This document shows, piece after piece, positions 44,235 to 54,829 of a DNA stretch of 64,000 nucleotides. How positions within the stretch are numbered: the first letter of the stretch is position 1; every line of letters begins with the position of its first letter. The notes under the pieces are model-generated. The model made no database searches and was not told the DNA's origin. It worked only from the letters and a program-made list of their open reading frames with translations. A program made the translations under genes and the position numbers. This DNA comes from Agelas oroides. Taxonomy: Eukaryota; Porifera; Demospongiae; Agelasida; Agelasidae. The stretch is taken from positions 14,653,312 through 14,717,311 of the forward strand of contig OX422183.1 in assembly GCA_949130485.1 (NCBI GenBank), in the 5' to 3' direction.

Positions 44235-45787
44235 TTAATAGTGAACTGAGAGGCTCCACCAAAATTCCAGGGCGTAGTTGGTAGTGACTGCATGCTGGAA
44301 CCTTTTCTTCTCGTTCCTGTTCAGAACAGATGATGTTAGCTGGCTGAGTTTTTCACTTCCTCTCTTGTATGCACGCACTCCATTGACACTTCTGTGTCCT
44401 GTACGCTCCATTATCGTGGCCTCATCTACCTGTGAATCATACAGCCTTGTAGTAGCCGTGGCACGCAGGGAATGGTTAGTGGAGAACCCCTCTATCCCTG
44501 CCTCTCGCATCAGGCGAGGAACTGTGTCAGCCAATGCATTGTGCCCAATTGGAACACAGCTGAACCAACACACACTGGTTGGCTTTTTCAGTGGAGTCAA
44601 ATAAAAAGCATGAGCAGGCATAGGGAATTATACTTCAGGAATAGTCGTACCAAGCATCGTGATGGATTTTCCTCATTTGCATGATGAACAACACTCTTAG
44701 GGACAACTTTCCTACTCTTCAAACCACCTTGATTAGTTTTGGAAACATCTTCAGTGTACACAATGTATGGCTGTTGTCCAACTGTACTGACCACCTTGAT
44801 TTGGCAAGACTCGTGTCGAAGGCGCCTATGCTCATCTCCACTCCTGAGAGCGAAGAGTACAGCCCATTCAAGTAGACAAGAGTGTCTACAAGAGCCCTGG
44901 GACTATGGTCACCCAACAAGCCCTTTTCCCAAAGTCTCTCTTTCATCTGTATTGATATAACGCTGGCTTTCCTCTTCTCTATGTATCTCCCAGTTGCATT
45001 TTGCTTCTTCATTTGTCCATCAAGCACACCACGAAACTCAGTAAATTCAGGATCCTCCAGTATGTTCACTTCAGTACGATTAGCCTCTCTCAAGCTTCTC
45101 AGCAGTCCACAGCACAGCTGGTACAAACTATCACAGACAATATTCCTTGCCACTTTTTGTCCTTACTTCTAGCACGAACTTTCCCAGCCAGTAATTCATA
45201 GCCGGCACACTCATGGTAGTAAACTCAGAAAGCAGCTCATACCCGCTACCCATCTCGTCCTGTGACAAGTTCTCCAGATGATACAATGCCCAATCGCGCC
45301 ACGTCTTCTCGGCCCACTCAGTGTTTAGCCTCGTCTTCTTCGGAACTGCAGACTTCCGTACTTTCTCAACAGCCTTAGCACTCTTAGGAGAGCCATAACG
45401 GGAACTTGGACCACTTGCAGCAACTTTTCTTTCTCCACCATGACTGCTTCTTGTAACTGGCACGTTAGGCATCCCGCTCACAACACAGTGTTCGGACTCA
45501 TAACTTTGAGATGCTTGGAGAAACAGCTCGTCAAGTTCGTCACTTCCTTCCACATTTACACGTTCAAACACCTGGGAAGCTTCGAGTAACAACGAATCTA
45601 TGTCTTCTTCGACGATGAATCCAGCGTAATCGTTGGGACTGCCACTGGGAGCTGATACCGGTACCTGCGGTACCTGGCCTAGCAACTCCTCCCAAACAAT
45701 GTGAAACTGCGGAGGAACAGGCTTATTTACATCTATCCCTCGTAGCAGCGATGGGGCAATCACATCATCAAGCCACGTTCCAGCCAT
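44235..45787 (-). pseudogene. Crypton-type tyrosine recombinase (DUF3504 family), frame-broken
   Basis: On the minus strand four consecutive frames (45,787-45,131; 45,153-44,719; 44,794-44,597; 44,621-44,235) join into one homologous protein interrupted by single-base shifts. The C-terminal catalytic signature is clear: NHSLRATATTRLY (HxxR), then IMERTGHRSVNGVRAYKR with the second His/Arg and the active-site Tyr. The middle (SLYQLCCGLLRSLR, YLNGLYSSLSGVE) matches the DNA-binding part of Crypton recombinases and their host relatives (QRICH1/ZMYM-type DUF3504 proteins). The N-terminus has an acidic stretch with repeated ELDELFLQASQ-type motifs, then a basic linker. Cryptons move by site-specific recombination and lack inverted ends, so borders are undefined. 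At least three frame breaks imply a dead copy. Confidence 0.8.
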
Positions 45788-45796
45788 TTCTAAGCC

Positions 45797-45934
45797 AGTT
45801 AGACACTCGTCGTAGGTTTCTCCTCGGATTTGAATCCTCAGGTGACGTCATAATAACCTCGGCTTCGCCTTGGTGATTATGACGTCACCCTCGGGTTTCA
45901 AATCCTAGAAGAAACCTATGGCGAGTGTCTAACT
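45797..45934. mobile_element. 138 bp foldback with AGTTAGACACT ends
   Basis: AGTTAGACACTCG pairs with CGAGTGTCTAACT. The inner arms (AGGTTTCT / AGAAACCT, GGTGACGTCATAAT / ATTATGACGTCACC) close on a short GC loop. It shares its terminal decamer with 63,354-63,495. It lies just upstream of the Crypton gene start. Confidence 0.8.
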
Positions 45935-46230
45935 AATACTAAATACTAACTAGTACCACACTGCTACTTTCGAACAGGTTCTTGCTTGTAATTATAGAAA
46001 CCGTTTTGTCCGCAGGTACTGTAGTAGTTGCATACAAGTCAGCAGAAGGAGTTTGAACAAAAACGTCGTTCCAAGTGCCAGCAGTATATTTGTTATACTG
46101 TGATGCATTTACGTATAACGCAATTGAAATTCTACAACTGTCACATGAAATTTGATTAGTACTGCCAACTCAAGAGCAGCGGAAATCAACAGTTTGAACC
46201 AGAGGAGGTTGGACATTGCATGCTCCCATA

Positions 46231-46553
46231 CATAAGGGATCAAATCTTGGAGCTGGCCAAAGATAGCTTGCTGGTAGCTGTGTTATAACATACAGAAGCT
46301 GATCCCAGCTGATCCCGAGCGAAACTCACCAGGATAGCAGAAAATACCAGTTTAGTGTGCTTAATTGGCTCAGGTATGTAATTTAATGTGCACTTAATTA
46401 CATTCCCGAGCCAATTATTAGCACAATAAACTGGTTTTTCTGCTATCCTGTTGAGTTTTGCTCGGGGATCAGGGTGGGATCAGCTTCTGTATGTTATAAC
46501 AAAAGTAGCAGCAAGCTATCTCTGACCAGCTCCAAGATTTGATTTTTTATGTC
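46231..46553. repeat. 323 bp palindromic element
   Basis: The left arm (ATCAAATCTTGGAGCTGG, GTTATAACATACAGAAGCTG, GATAGCAGAAAA) is mirrored on the right (TTTTTCTGCTATCCTG, CTTCTGTATGTTATAAC, CCAGCTCCAAGATTTGAT) with several percent difference. A short loop is centred near 46,385. Non-coding. Confidence 0.8.
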
Positions 46554-46574
46554 TTACCTACTCTGAGTTTGAAC

Positions 46575-47316
46575 CTAGCCTCGTCCCCAGGCTCATTTCC
46601 TCTTTCCGCACGCGGGGAGGAAAGAGCCTGGTAACATTGGGGGGGTCAAACCGTTGACTTCCGGCAGCTCAGACAGGGCGCCTCCAATCAGATTGCAGAA
46701 CGAAATCACGTGAATGCGTGACTCTCTAAAGGCGTGGCGAACAAAAGTTACCCAGTCGCAAACAAGCAAGGAGTTATAGGACTGCTAAAAACTCGCTGTT
46801 AGTGTCTGACAGTGGCCTACGCTACGCAATGGTGATGTTGTCGAGGAAACATAATTCACCCGTTCGCCCTACTAAGTGCCTCGAATTCGGAGTTTAGCGA
46901 GACCGGAGGAACGGCCAGCTTTTACTTACTACTGCACACTGTCACTCAAGACACGAAGTGATCAGAGCCGTCACAAAGTATTATAAGAGGAAAGGACGAC
47001 CAAGACAGCTGGTAAGGCTAGAAATTTACGTGAGTAAATTGTAAGCTTACCTGCCTTGTAGACTTGATGCTGCGATTGTGTGATCAGTCTTGTAAACGAT
47101 TTACCTAACCACTTTGTGATGCCTTTCCCTGTCTTTCTCCCCAACCGTGTGAAAACTTGCATACGTGTCCTTGCAAAAATCACATGATAGCTTTCAAAAA
47201 TGGGGCGTGGTCACTGTAAATCACATGAATCATGACGTAGCGGAAGTAGACAGCTTTGACCCCCCGAATATTACCAGGCTCTTTCCTCTACGAGAAAGAG
47301 CCTGGGTATGAGGCTA
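46575..47316. mobile_element. MITE, TAGCCTCG family, 742 bp
   Basis: The ends TAGCCTCGTCCCCAGGCTC / GAGCCTGGGTATGAGGCTA and the second inverted block TTTGACCCCCC / GGGGGGTCAAA bound a longer internal region. Perfect 9 bp target duplication GTTTGAACC. The interior (46,680-47,240) is non-repetitive with a short unplaced frame. Confidence 0.92.
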
Positions 47317-47345
47317 GTTTGAACCCTGGTAAGCTATCAGATATT

Positions 47346-47370
47346 TTTTTTTTGGGGGGGGGGGGGGGGT
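47346..47370. repeat. abrupt T-run to G-run junction
   Basis: A run of about ten T is followed immediately by about sixteen G. Exact lengths in such runs are prone to sequencing error. Confidence 0.8.
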
Positions 47371-47996
47371 CGTGTAAGGTACTGGGAGTGAAACGAAGCC
47401 AAGAAGAATGCAGGTGTGAAGGAGAGCAGCCATCCCTCAGGTGATCCTTAACAACAATGCACTGTCAGTGAACTCAGTAAATGTGAGCAAGAATGGGAAA
47501 CATCTGTCACTGTTTGAATTCTGTTGTCTGTACTATGTATCTAGAAATTTCCAGGGACAAATTACGATGGTGCACCATATGGTTTATTCTAGCCATTATG
47601 AGACATGGATCAAGAAACTCAGGGGAGGGGGTCTTAGGAGTGGCCGCAGCAATTACAACTATCCTACATTAATGACCTCCTGAGTAGCAGAGAGGACCCA
47701 GAGCTCCATACTGAAATGCTCTGAATACAGAGGCATCCTCGTCAGGGGTTCCGACTCGGAACACCTGAATGAGTATGCCTCAAAACCCCTCTATGCATGA
47801 TAGAGGGGTTTCAGTGAACATTGTAGTGATGTACGTATCTTGTAAGTAGCTATGACCATTTTATTAGATAAATCATGGGGACTGAAACAACTTTCATTAG
47901 CACAAAATAAAGAAAATTTCCAACAGTTCATGCACACCACCATTCATGCACTCAAGTCTGTATTGTACATTAAGTTGCCAATAAGTGGCTACACAA

Positions 47997-48695
47997 CTAA
48001 AGCACAAGAAAAACTGCGTTCATCATCATAGTGACAGTGAACACTAAAACAACGTGCAGATTCATTCCACTATTAGTTTCAGCAACTACAGTAAGGTGAG
48101 AAGTGGTGCTATTTTCTGCACCACCAAGACAACAACTTGGTTCCCCACAACATTCAGGGGTGCATCCACCTTCTTTGAGGGTACACGCACTATTTACTCT
48201 GTAACAGCAGTCCATGGGACATGTTTCTGCAGTCTCTCCATCTTCACATACACCATCTCCACAAAATGTCATCTGTGTAACATCACGCTTTCCATTGTTA
48301 GAGGCTCTTCTACAGCATCTTTTAAAACAATTTAACCAGCACCAGCAACCAAGAGGCCAGTTCCAGTGAGAACATGAAGATGTGCAACTGCTCTGAGAGT
48401 CGCAATTAGGACAATTAAAAGAACTGCGATACCTTCTGCCAGGCCATGAAGAGATTCCACAACGGTCACAGTAGTCATCATCACTGCCACCCTGGTATGT
48501 AGTGCCATCACATGAACTGTCTGCGTCATGGCAGTTGTTGCAGCATGCGTAACGATGCAGTTGATATCCACGTATGGTCCATATTCCTCCTTGGTAAGCT
48601 TTACACCTGGCAGAATTAACATGCTGTACACACAGGGTCAACACTGCTATTGCAAGAGCCCAATGCATCTTGATTGGTGCAGACAAAGATTTCAA
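47997..48695 (-). CDS. secreted Cys-rich protein, probably GPI-anchored
   Basis: A single-exon frame of 232 codons. A signal peptide covers about residues 10-28 (HWALAIAVLTLCVQHVNS); a second ATG at residue 10 would give a cleaner signal and is an equally good start. The mature part has over 30 cysteines: an N-terminal section with YACCNNC and CDRCG, a WNWPLGCWCWLNCFKRCC cluster, then a repeat-like unit FCGDGVCEDGE ... ETCPMDCC followed by paired cysteines. After an NST glycosylation-type site, the C-terminus ends in a hydrophobic tail (VVLVFTVTMMMNAVFLVL) as in GPI signals. It probably sits at the cell surface or is secreted. GDGxC...ETCPxDC modules occur in metazoan extracellular proteins, but I cannot name the family. 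The frame is intact. Confidence 0.75.
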   Translation of the reverse strand: MKSLSAPIKMHWALAIAVLTLCVQHVNSARCKAYQGGIWTIRGYQLHRYACCNNCHDADSSCDGTTYQGGSDDDYCDRCGISSWPGRRYRSSFNCPNCDSQSSCTSSCSHWNWPLGCWCWLNCFKRCCRRASNNGKRDVTQMTFCGDGVCEDGETAETCPMDCCYRVNSACTLKEGGCTPECCGEPSCCLGGAENSTTSHLTVVAETNSGMNLHVVLVFTVTMMMNAVFLVL

Positions 48696-48849
48696 CTCTG
48701 GGCACTATATACTGGATGTGGTTCTAAGGCTAGCTACTCTGACTGCTTTAAATACTTTTCAGGAACTGTTTACAGTATGCTGGCTATAAAAGAAGCTGAT
48801 GATGTCACAGAGTTTACTAAAAGGGGTCACTAGCATTTTCTTTAGGCTA

Positions 48850-49287
48850 CTGTGATGTATTGAAACCACTGCACTGAATGGTCACAAACATCTTGATAAA
48901 ATGGGTGTACTCTGATATATTGAAACTGTACAGTCAGTGATGTCACAAAGAGTTTACTAAAAGGGGTCACTAACATTTTCTTTAGGCTAAGTAAGCTTTG
49001 CCTTCCTTCTCACACTTTTTACACTTAGTTGCACATGCATGACAGAAAGCACGTGCCACGCCTACTAACAGTAATCCACACATGTTGGTTCAAAGGTCAT
49101 GGAGATGCCAGCTAGCCATAGAGCTAGCCATACAACTGCTAATACATACACCTAGTTATAAATGTTAGTGACCCCTTTTAGTAAACTCTTTTGTGACATT
49201 ACTGACTGTACAGTTTCAATATATCAGAGTACCCATTTTATCAAGATGTTTGTGACCATTCAGTGCAGTGGTTTCAATACATCACAG
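48850..49287. mobile_element. 438 bp foldback, mariner-like TA target
   Basis: CTGTGATGTATTGAAACC at the left and GGTTTCAATACATCACAG at the right are perfect inverted ends flanked by TA on both sides. The arms extend about 130 bp (CTGTACAGTCAGTGATGTCAC, AGTTTACTAAAAGGGGTCAC and complements). A further half copy of the arm (AGTTTACTAAAAGGGGTCAC) lies at about 48,810. The TA duplication suggests Tc1/mariner mobilisation. Confidence 0.75.
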
Positions 49288-49630
49288 TAAAGCCACACCC
49301 CGCCAACTGAGAACACACACTGCAAGATTAGTAGCCTCACGCTAAGGCTCTTGGCAATTATAGCTCTACTCTTGGTTGTAAATTGCTGTGCAACTCATTT
49401 ACACAGCTTTAAGATTCATACGTAGTTTTGGTAGACTGACTCAAACCTTTGAACCCATATTAACATATGTAACATGTACTGCAATATAATTGGGGCAAGC
49501 CTGAGGAGCCCCTCACAGTTCACTGACAGTGCATTCTAGCTATAGGCTGAAGTTCTTTGTTAAGGATCACCTGAGGGATGGCTGCTCTCCTTCACACGTG
49601 CATTCTTCTTGGCTTCGTTTCGCTCCAAAC

Positions 49631-50671
49631 TCTCGAAGGTCTAAGCATATAGAGGGTGTGGCACGGCCCATGTCACGAGTCGCAGTGCAGAGACCGAGAC
49701 TGAGTCAAGAGTGCAAGGAGGTCCTGTGCTATTTATTACAAAATTAATGATGACATTTGCAGCTTTCACCCGGCCTTATGCGACCCTTTTGTTTTTTATG
49801 AACGGCCTTTGTACGAGGCTAAGGGATACCGTGTACTTTGGCACATATTTCTTGCTGAGTGCCCCTTCATGATCTTCGCTTACGGAGTGCCAGGGATCCC
49901 GTGCATATGAGACGCTAAACTTCAATTTCTTAGTGAGCCACTCCACCATGATCTCCTCACTACTGCTGTCCATCCACTCTCCCAGCCAAAAGGAAAACCA
50001 ACAATGAGCGTCTTTGCTCCAAGAATTTAGTATTCTCTCAAGCAGACTTGCTCAGAAATGATGTCCAAATCCATCGCTACTAAATGATGTAATTGCTGTC
50101 GCTTAGCAACTGAATGCTTTGCATCTAGCAACCACCTAGCAATGGGAAATAAATTAGTTATAACGTGGATTCGGGATGTAACCACCTTATAAGCACTTGG
50201 CACTTGGGCGCTGCGTGCCCTCGTGCCTTGTGCGTATAAATCGGTTATATCCCTCATGCCCGTGGTATAACTAATACTTTAAATGTCCAAAACTTTGTTG
50301 TCAATATGCAAGCCAATGTCACCATTGCACTTAATGTTACAATAGAGCATAATAGCCACAGCATTGCATTTGTACCTATTCATCTTGTGTAGTCTTGTGT
50401 ACATGCAAGAAGATATTTAATAAGAGACCTTTTGTTATAAATCATGTATCAATTCTCTCCCTGCAGCTACCTCTTCATGTCCAAGTGCTGGCATGTGGAT
50501 CCTAAAGAGAGGCTAGCTTTCTGAGAGCTTGTCAGCTCAATGTCACAGACCCTGGCAAGTTTGGCTTACTATTTGGATGTGTTTACCTTTGGTGAGTTAC
50601 AAGCACATTGTGCGGACCCTGACAGTAACACTGAACCGAGTGAAGATAAAATGTAAAAAGTGCATTTCAAG
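49631..50671. other. gene-free interval
   Basis: Nothing convincing. A TTGTACGAGGCTA end fragment at about 49,810 is a lone MITE terminus. Confidence 0.4.
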
Positions 50672-51323
50672 TAGCCTCATTCCCAGGTCCTGCCCAGCTT
50701 TCCGTCGCTTGCAGTACGGAAAAGCAGGAGAGGGCCTGGAATAATTTATCACATGAGTGACGTAGAGGGTGGAGAGAAGGTAGAGAGGACTTAATTGAGC
50801 GTAGGCGAATTATCGATGTGCCCACACGTAATTGCGTATTGATCAATAATCGACAGTACATGCAGCCGCGTTTTAGTAGGAGCCCGTTCTGGCTGTTTTT
50901 TATCGAACAGTAATAGCGGAGAAGACTTGAGCAAAGCCTAGGAAAGGGCCGCGGGCCGCCTTGGCGTTTAATAGCGCCTTGAAAGCCATTCTCCGGGGTA
51001 TACGGTGGTCAGTTTGCCTAGGTAAGCGAGTACGTAGGTTAGTGTGATTTTCGAATGTACGCTCTAAATACGCTCACCATAGCTTGCCGTACTGCCAGGT
51101 AGTGTAGCCTAGTCCCGTTCTGTCAGCCATAAAGCTTTCTCAACGGAACGAGTATATTCTGTCCATAAAGCGTAGGCGAGTTCATTCGTTCGCCCACATG
51201 TAATTAAATTTTCTCTACCTATGACGTTTCTCACGTGATAAATTTTACCAGGCTCTCCCCTTTCCTTTCGATTCCTCGTTCCCAGGCTCTTTGCGTGCGG
51301 GGAAGAGCCTGGGAACGAGGCTA
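50672..51323. mobile_element. MITE, TAGCCTCG family, 652 bp
   Basis: It starts TAGCCTCATTCCCAGGTCC with the block CCGTCGCTTGCAGTACGG, and ends GAGCCTGGGAACGAGGCTA. Perfect 9 bp target duplication CATTTCAAG. The right end looks compound: a short TCGTTCCCAGGCTCT palindrome (51,276-51,323) replaces the expected arm. Confidence 0.88.
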
Positions 51324-51449
51324 CATTTCAAGATGTGATCAGACATTACAGTCTTTTGTTCACAGCTTTTTACCATTATTATTCTAATAGACTGGTAGAA
51401 AATTAAATACTTTCAAATCTGGCTTCCACTAGATTAGATTCACAGGAAA

Positions 51450-51966
51450 GTCCTCAAAAATGGGGGGGAGAGAGCCTGGTAACATTATTCAACGTAGGAC
51501 ACTCCCACTTTAGTCATGTAATTTAATAAGCTGCCATGCAATATCAGTACTATATCTATTAGCAGTACAAGCTATTATTTACAACTTTACTCTTCGTTTT
51601 CGAGGCATCTGAAGCTCTGTTGAGTTCCGTGATGCAATTAAACGCGGAGCTGCGAAGTACAGTGAGCAAGCCAGTCTCACAAACAAACTACAGTGAGCTT
51701 TGATCTTGGACCATTTGGACTTGCATCCCCTTCCATCCAAAAGCTGTTCTTCACCAACTTTTGAGGGGTAGTCTGTACTTGTAATTTTTTTTTGATTTGT
51801 CAACTTTCTGCTGAGTAGACAAAATGTCACATGTACATGTGGTTTCATTCTGCAATCTGATTGGTTACCGCCAGAGCCAGGTGCCAGAAGTTGACAACTT
51901 CCCCCGCGAATGTTACCAGGCTCTCTCCTCCCCCCATTTTCAAGGAGAGAGCCTGGGAAGAGGCTA
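51450..51966. mobile_element. truncated TAGCCTCG-type MITE
   Basis: GGGGGGGAGAGAGCCTGGTAAC at about 51,461 pairs with GTTACCAGGCTCTCTCC at about 51,910. The right end AGCCTGGGAAGAGGCTA is near canonical and the left terminus is lost. A short unplaced minus-strand frame lies inside. Confidence 0.65.
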
Positions 51967-52362
51967 GATCATCTCTGGTCTGTCAGCCACTATTGCATGT
52001 ACTTGTTTTGATAAGAACATGGTCTGGACTCACTACAGCACCTTTACTGGACAAACAGCCTCTGACTTTGTTTTGCTTAGAACCACTTGTGGTTTCTTCT
52101 CTAATTCCACTAAATTGGATTCACTTGAAAATAACTAGGCGAATGTAGAATATTGTGGAGCGAGAGTGAGCAAGCAATACACTGCTTTAATTTATATATC
52201 AAAGGCTTTTCAGTGAAGTCAGATCACAGCACACAGGTGGCGTGGCATGTAGCTGAACAAAGCTTGTCACTCTACTCTCTACAAAAGTGCTTAACAGCTT
52301 AGAGGAGATGGTTGCAGAGACTAGCTTGTCATGGGGTCGTACCATACAATGCAGCCATTAGT
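51967..52362. other. intergenic spacer
   Basis: No gene seen. GTGGAGCGAGAGTGAGCAAGC at about 52,154 is a diverged match to the terminal motif of the 2,046-4,284 foldback. Confidence 0.4.
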
Positions 52363-52801
52363 TAGCCTCGTTCCCAGGCCCTCGCACAGCTTCCCGTCGC
52401 TTGCAGTACGGTTAAGCGGGAGAGGGCCTGGTACATTTTCTCACGTGAGTGACGTCATGGACAGGGCAAATTATGCGAACGTGGGCGTCATGTAAACCAC
52501 AAAAAACTTTGCTCGCCCGCACACACTAGAGCACGGCTATTCCGAGTCGAAAGATGGCAGCGCACGAAGGCGCTTTTATGTCGCTCTTCACGAGACAGTT
52601 CGGAGGACAGAGAGTTTTACCAAGCCAAGACAGTGAAGACACACGGCAACAATTTAGTCGTGCTCGCCCACGTTCAATTAAAGTCTTTCTACCGCCTTTC
52701 TACCCGTGACGTCACTCACGTGAGAAAATGTACCAGGCCCTCTCCCGCTTAACCGTACTGCAAGCGACGGGAAGCTGTGCGAGGGCCTGGGAACGAGGCT
52801 A
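52363..52801. mobile_element. MITE, TAGCCTCG family, intact
   Basis: 439 bp with very well matched arms (AGCTTCCCGTCGCTTGCAG, GTTAAGCGGGAGAGGGCCTG, TCTCACGTGAGTGACGTCA and complements). Perfect 9 bp target duplication GCCATTAGT. Non-coding. Confidence 0.94.
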
Positions 52802-53673
52802 GCCATTAGTGCAACCTAAGCATCTACTCTGGCTAACTGTAGGCTAAGTCTAAACACAGCCTGGCTTGTCGCGCATAGTCCTTACCTGAGGCATCTTAGA
52901 GAAATAGCAGATGGGGTTCGCCATCCATCAGCCATGGATCGAAGGAGGGTCTCTGCCGCTTTCTGCTTTCAGCGTTTAATATATCTGGCTGGGCACGAAA
53001 CTACCTTGGAGCAAGCTGGCTGCCAAGTTCTACAAAAACCTTACGGTCCACACGCGGCCCGCAGCCATTGCATTAAATTACAGCGGCAAGAACATACAGA
53101 ACGATGTACGACAGAAAATAATATTCGATGAAAAATCTCAATTCGGCTCACTAGTGTCGGGGGCACCAGGTGGTATTTGACAAAAATCTCTGCTGCCCTC
53201 TGGTATTTCTGAGCATGCAGCCAAGAACAAAGAACGGCCCCTCGGTGAAGTCAAGTAGACGTGGTACCGGAAGTCACGTGGTAAGTGGGCTGGCCTTGTG
53301 ATCATTTCGACACGTGGGTGGGACCCTGTTCCCTCTGCGTGCGCGCAAGTTGCTAGCAGTGCAATTATAGTGATAAACGCACATATGCGCAGAGGCCTGG
53401 AAACAAGGCTAGGTGGGGCTGGACTTGTAAAGCACGACATGGGTGAGACTGGACCTTGTAAAGCACGACATGGGTGGGGCTGATATTCAAAATAAGCGCG
53501 GGGTTAGCAAGGGATCATACGAGAACCTGCAAAAATATCTTTACTGGAGTTGGGACTTGTCATCTTCGGGGGGACAGAGGGCATTAACACTTATGAGAAG
53601 TCATGGATTGCTTCCACAAAGCAAAAAACTATGTATATATACTAATTGCACTGTGAGCAACTTGTTCTTTATT
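52802..53673. other. intergenic, small repeats
   Basis: A unit with TTGTAAAGCACGACATGGG is tandemly doubled at about 53,405-53,478. A MITE right end (GCCTGGAAACAAGGCTA) lies at about 53,394-53,411. No gene recognised. Confidence 0.4.
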
Positions 53674-54829
53674 CCTGCAGTTGATCAAGTCTCGAAGGAA
53701 GAGCAAGGGTCTGCTCTACGCAACTGAACAAGTCTGTATTTCTCCGCCTTGGGACAATGACGAAATAACGTCGCCTTCAAAGTTATCCTCCATTTTGGTG
53801 TGCCTGGATGGAATCATGCACCATTGATCAACTTCCAATATCGTGAACTCGGAGGAGGCATGACGGTTTTTGATATGGGTGGTGTTCTTTGGTACTACTT
53901 TCTACCAAGTAAATAGTAAGTTGTTCCATTACATACGTAGCCTTGTTCACAGTTAGTCTAGCAAAGCCAGACCCAAGTGCGCCGTGCGAGGGTTTGGGAT
54001 TGACCTGTTCCCGCTGCAAAAATATTGCAGCTCCAATCAGATTGCACAATGCACACAAGAATGTAATTAGGACATCCACAGTTGATTATGTCATACGTAC
54101 CTTGAATGGAAGCACCATGCGAGTTTAGGCTTGAAAGAACAGTTAAAGTTAGTAAACTACCTTCTTGCAAGAGTGTGATGGTATCGCTGTTCTTCCCATG
54201 GGCTAAGGGAGGTGTCTCTGCCTGGCTTCCTTCCCCTTACGTTTGATAAGCTCAGCCCTAGGAGTTCACTGCTGCACAGCCGAGATAACACCGTACTGCT
54301 CGTCATTCGCGCATTTCACATGCACACAGAAATGATCGATCCCCTCGTTATAATGACATTCATATTATGAATAGAAAATAGCCAGTTATTTCAGGATGCA
54401 CAGGTGTGGTATAGGCATGATACCAGACCTTCGCACCGCGCACTCGGGTCTGGCTTTTCAAGACTAGTTCCCAGTAGTCTTGCAAGCCAGACCCCTTTCC
54501 GTTGTACAGCACCTAACGCTTTCATATATCGGCACGTGGGGAAAGGATCTCGAGGGGAGATCTGGAGACCACTTGATGTAAATGTTTAGTAAAATTTCAA
54601 TAGAGCCAGTGAAATTACAGAACACGTGATCCGAGTTGTGTGGTCATGTGAACACAGTTGTTCATCGTGTCAGAGTAGGCAGAATAGATAACTATAGCCG
54701 ATCAGTCAGTTTTCGATGCTCTCATAAGAGCTAAGGTGTGAGCTTAGAGCGCGACAATGAGAGGTAGTAGTTATCTTTGTGAAAGGCTGAGGTGCAGTAT
54801 TCATGTCACTGCCCACTGGCATATTAGAG
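53674..54829. repeat. segmental duplication, copy 2 (partner 25,013-26,998)
   Basis: Collinear with the 25-27 kb block at high identity but without the LINE and the MITE there, giving empty-site evidence for both. Contains the inverted AAAGCCAGACCCAAGTGCG / CGCACTCGGGTCTGGCTTTT pair at about 53,965 and 54,440. Confidence 0.85.

Larger units (their letters stand above)
47383..49630. mobile_element. probable foldback element enclosing a gene
   Basis: About 95 bp at 47,383-47,475 (GAGTGAAACGAAGCCAAG, GAAGGAGAGCAGCCATCC, GGTGATCCTTAACAA) recurs inverted at about 49,508-49,630. Beyond the right arm comes GGGGCAAGCCTGAGGAGC (49,491-49,508), matching the terminal motif of the 2,046-4,284 palindrome. 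The arm sequence itself (AAAGATCACCTGACGGATGG there, AAGGATCACCTGAGGGATGG here) also matches that element. The interior is unlike it and contains the Cys-rich protein gene, so this may be a gene-carrying relative. Confidence 0.55.

Noticed and set aside
53674..53930. Conserved stretch between the duplicated blocks considered as a functional RNA
   Set aside because: Conservation is explained by recent duplication; no promoter or structure I can support.
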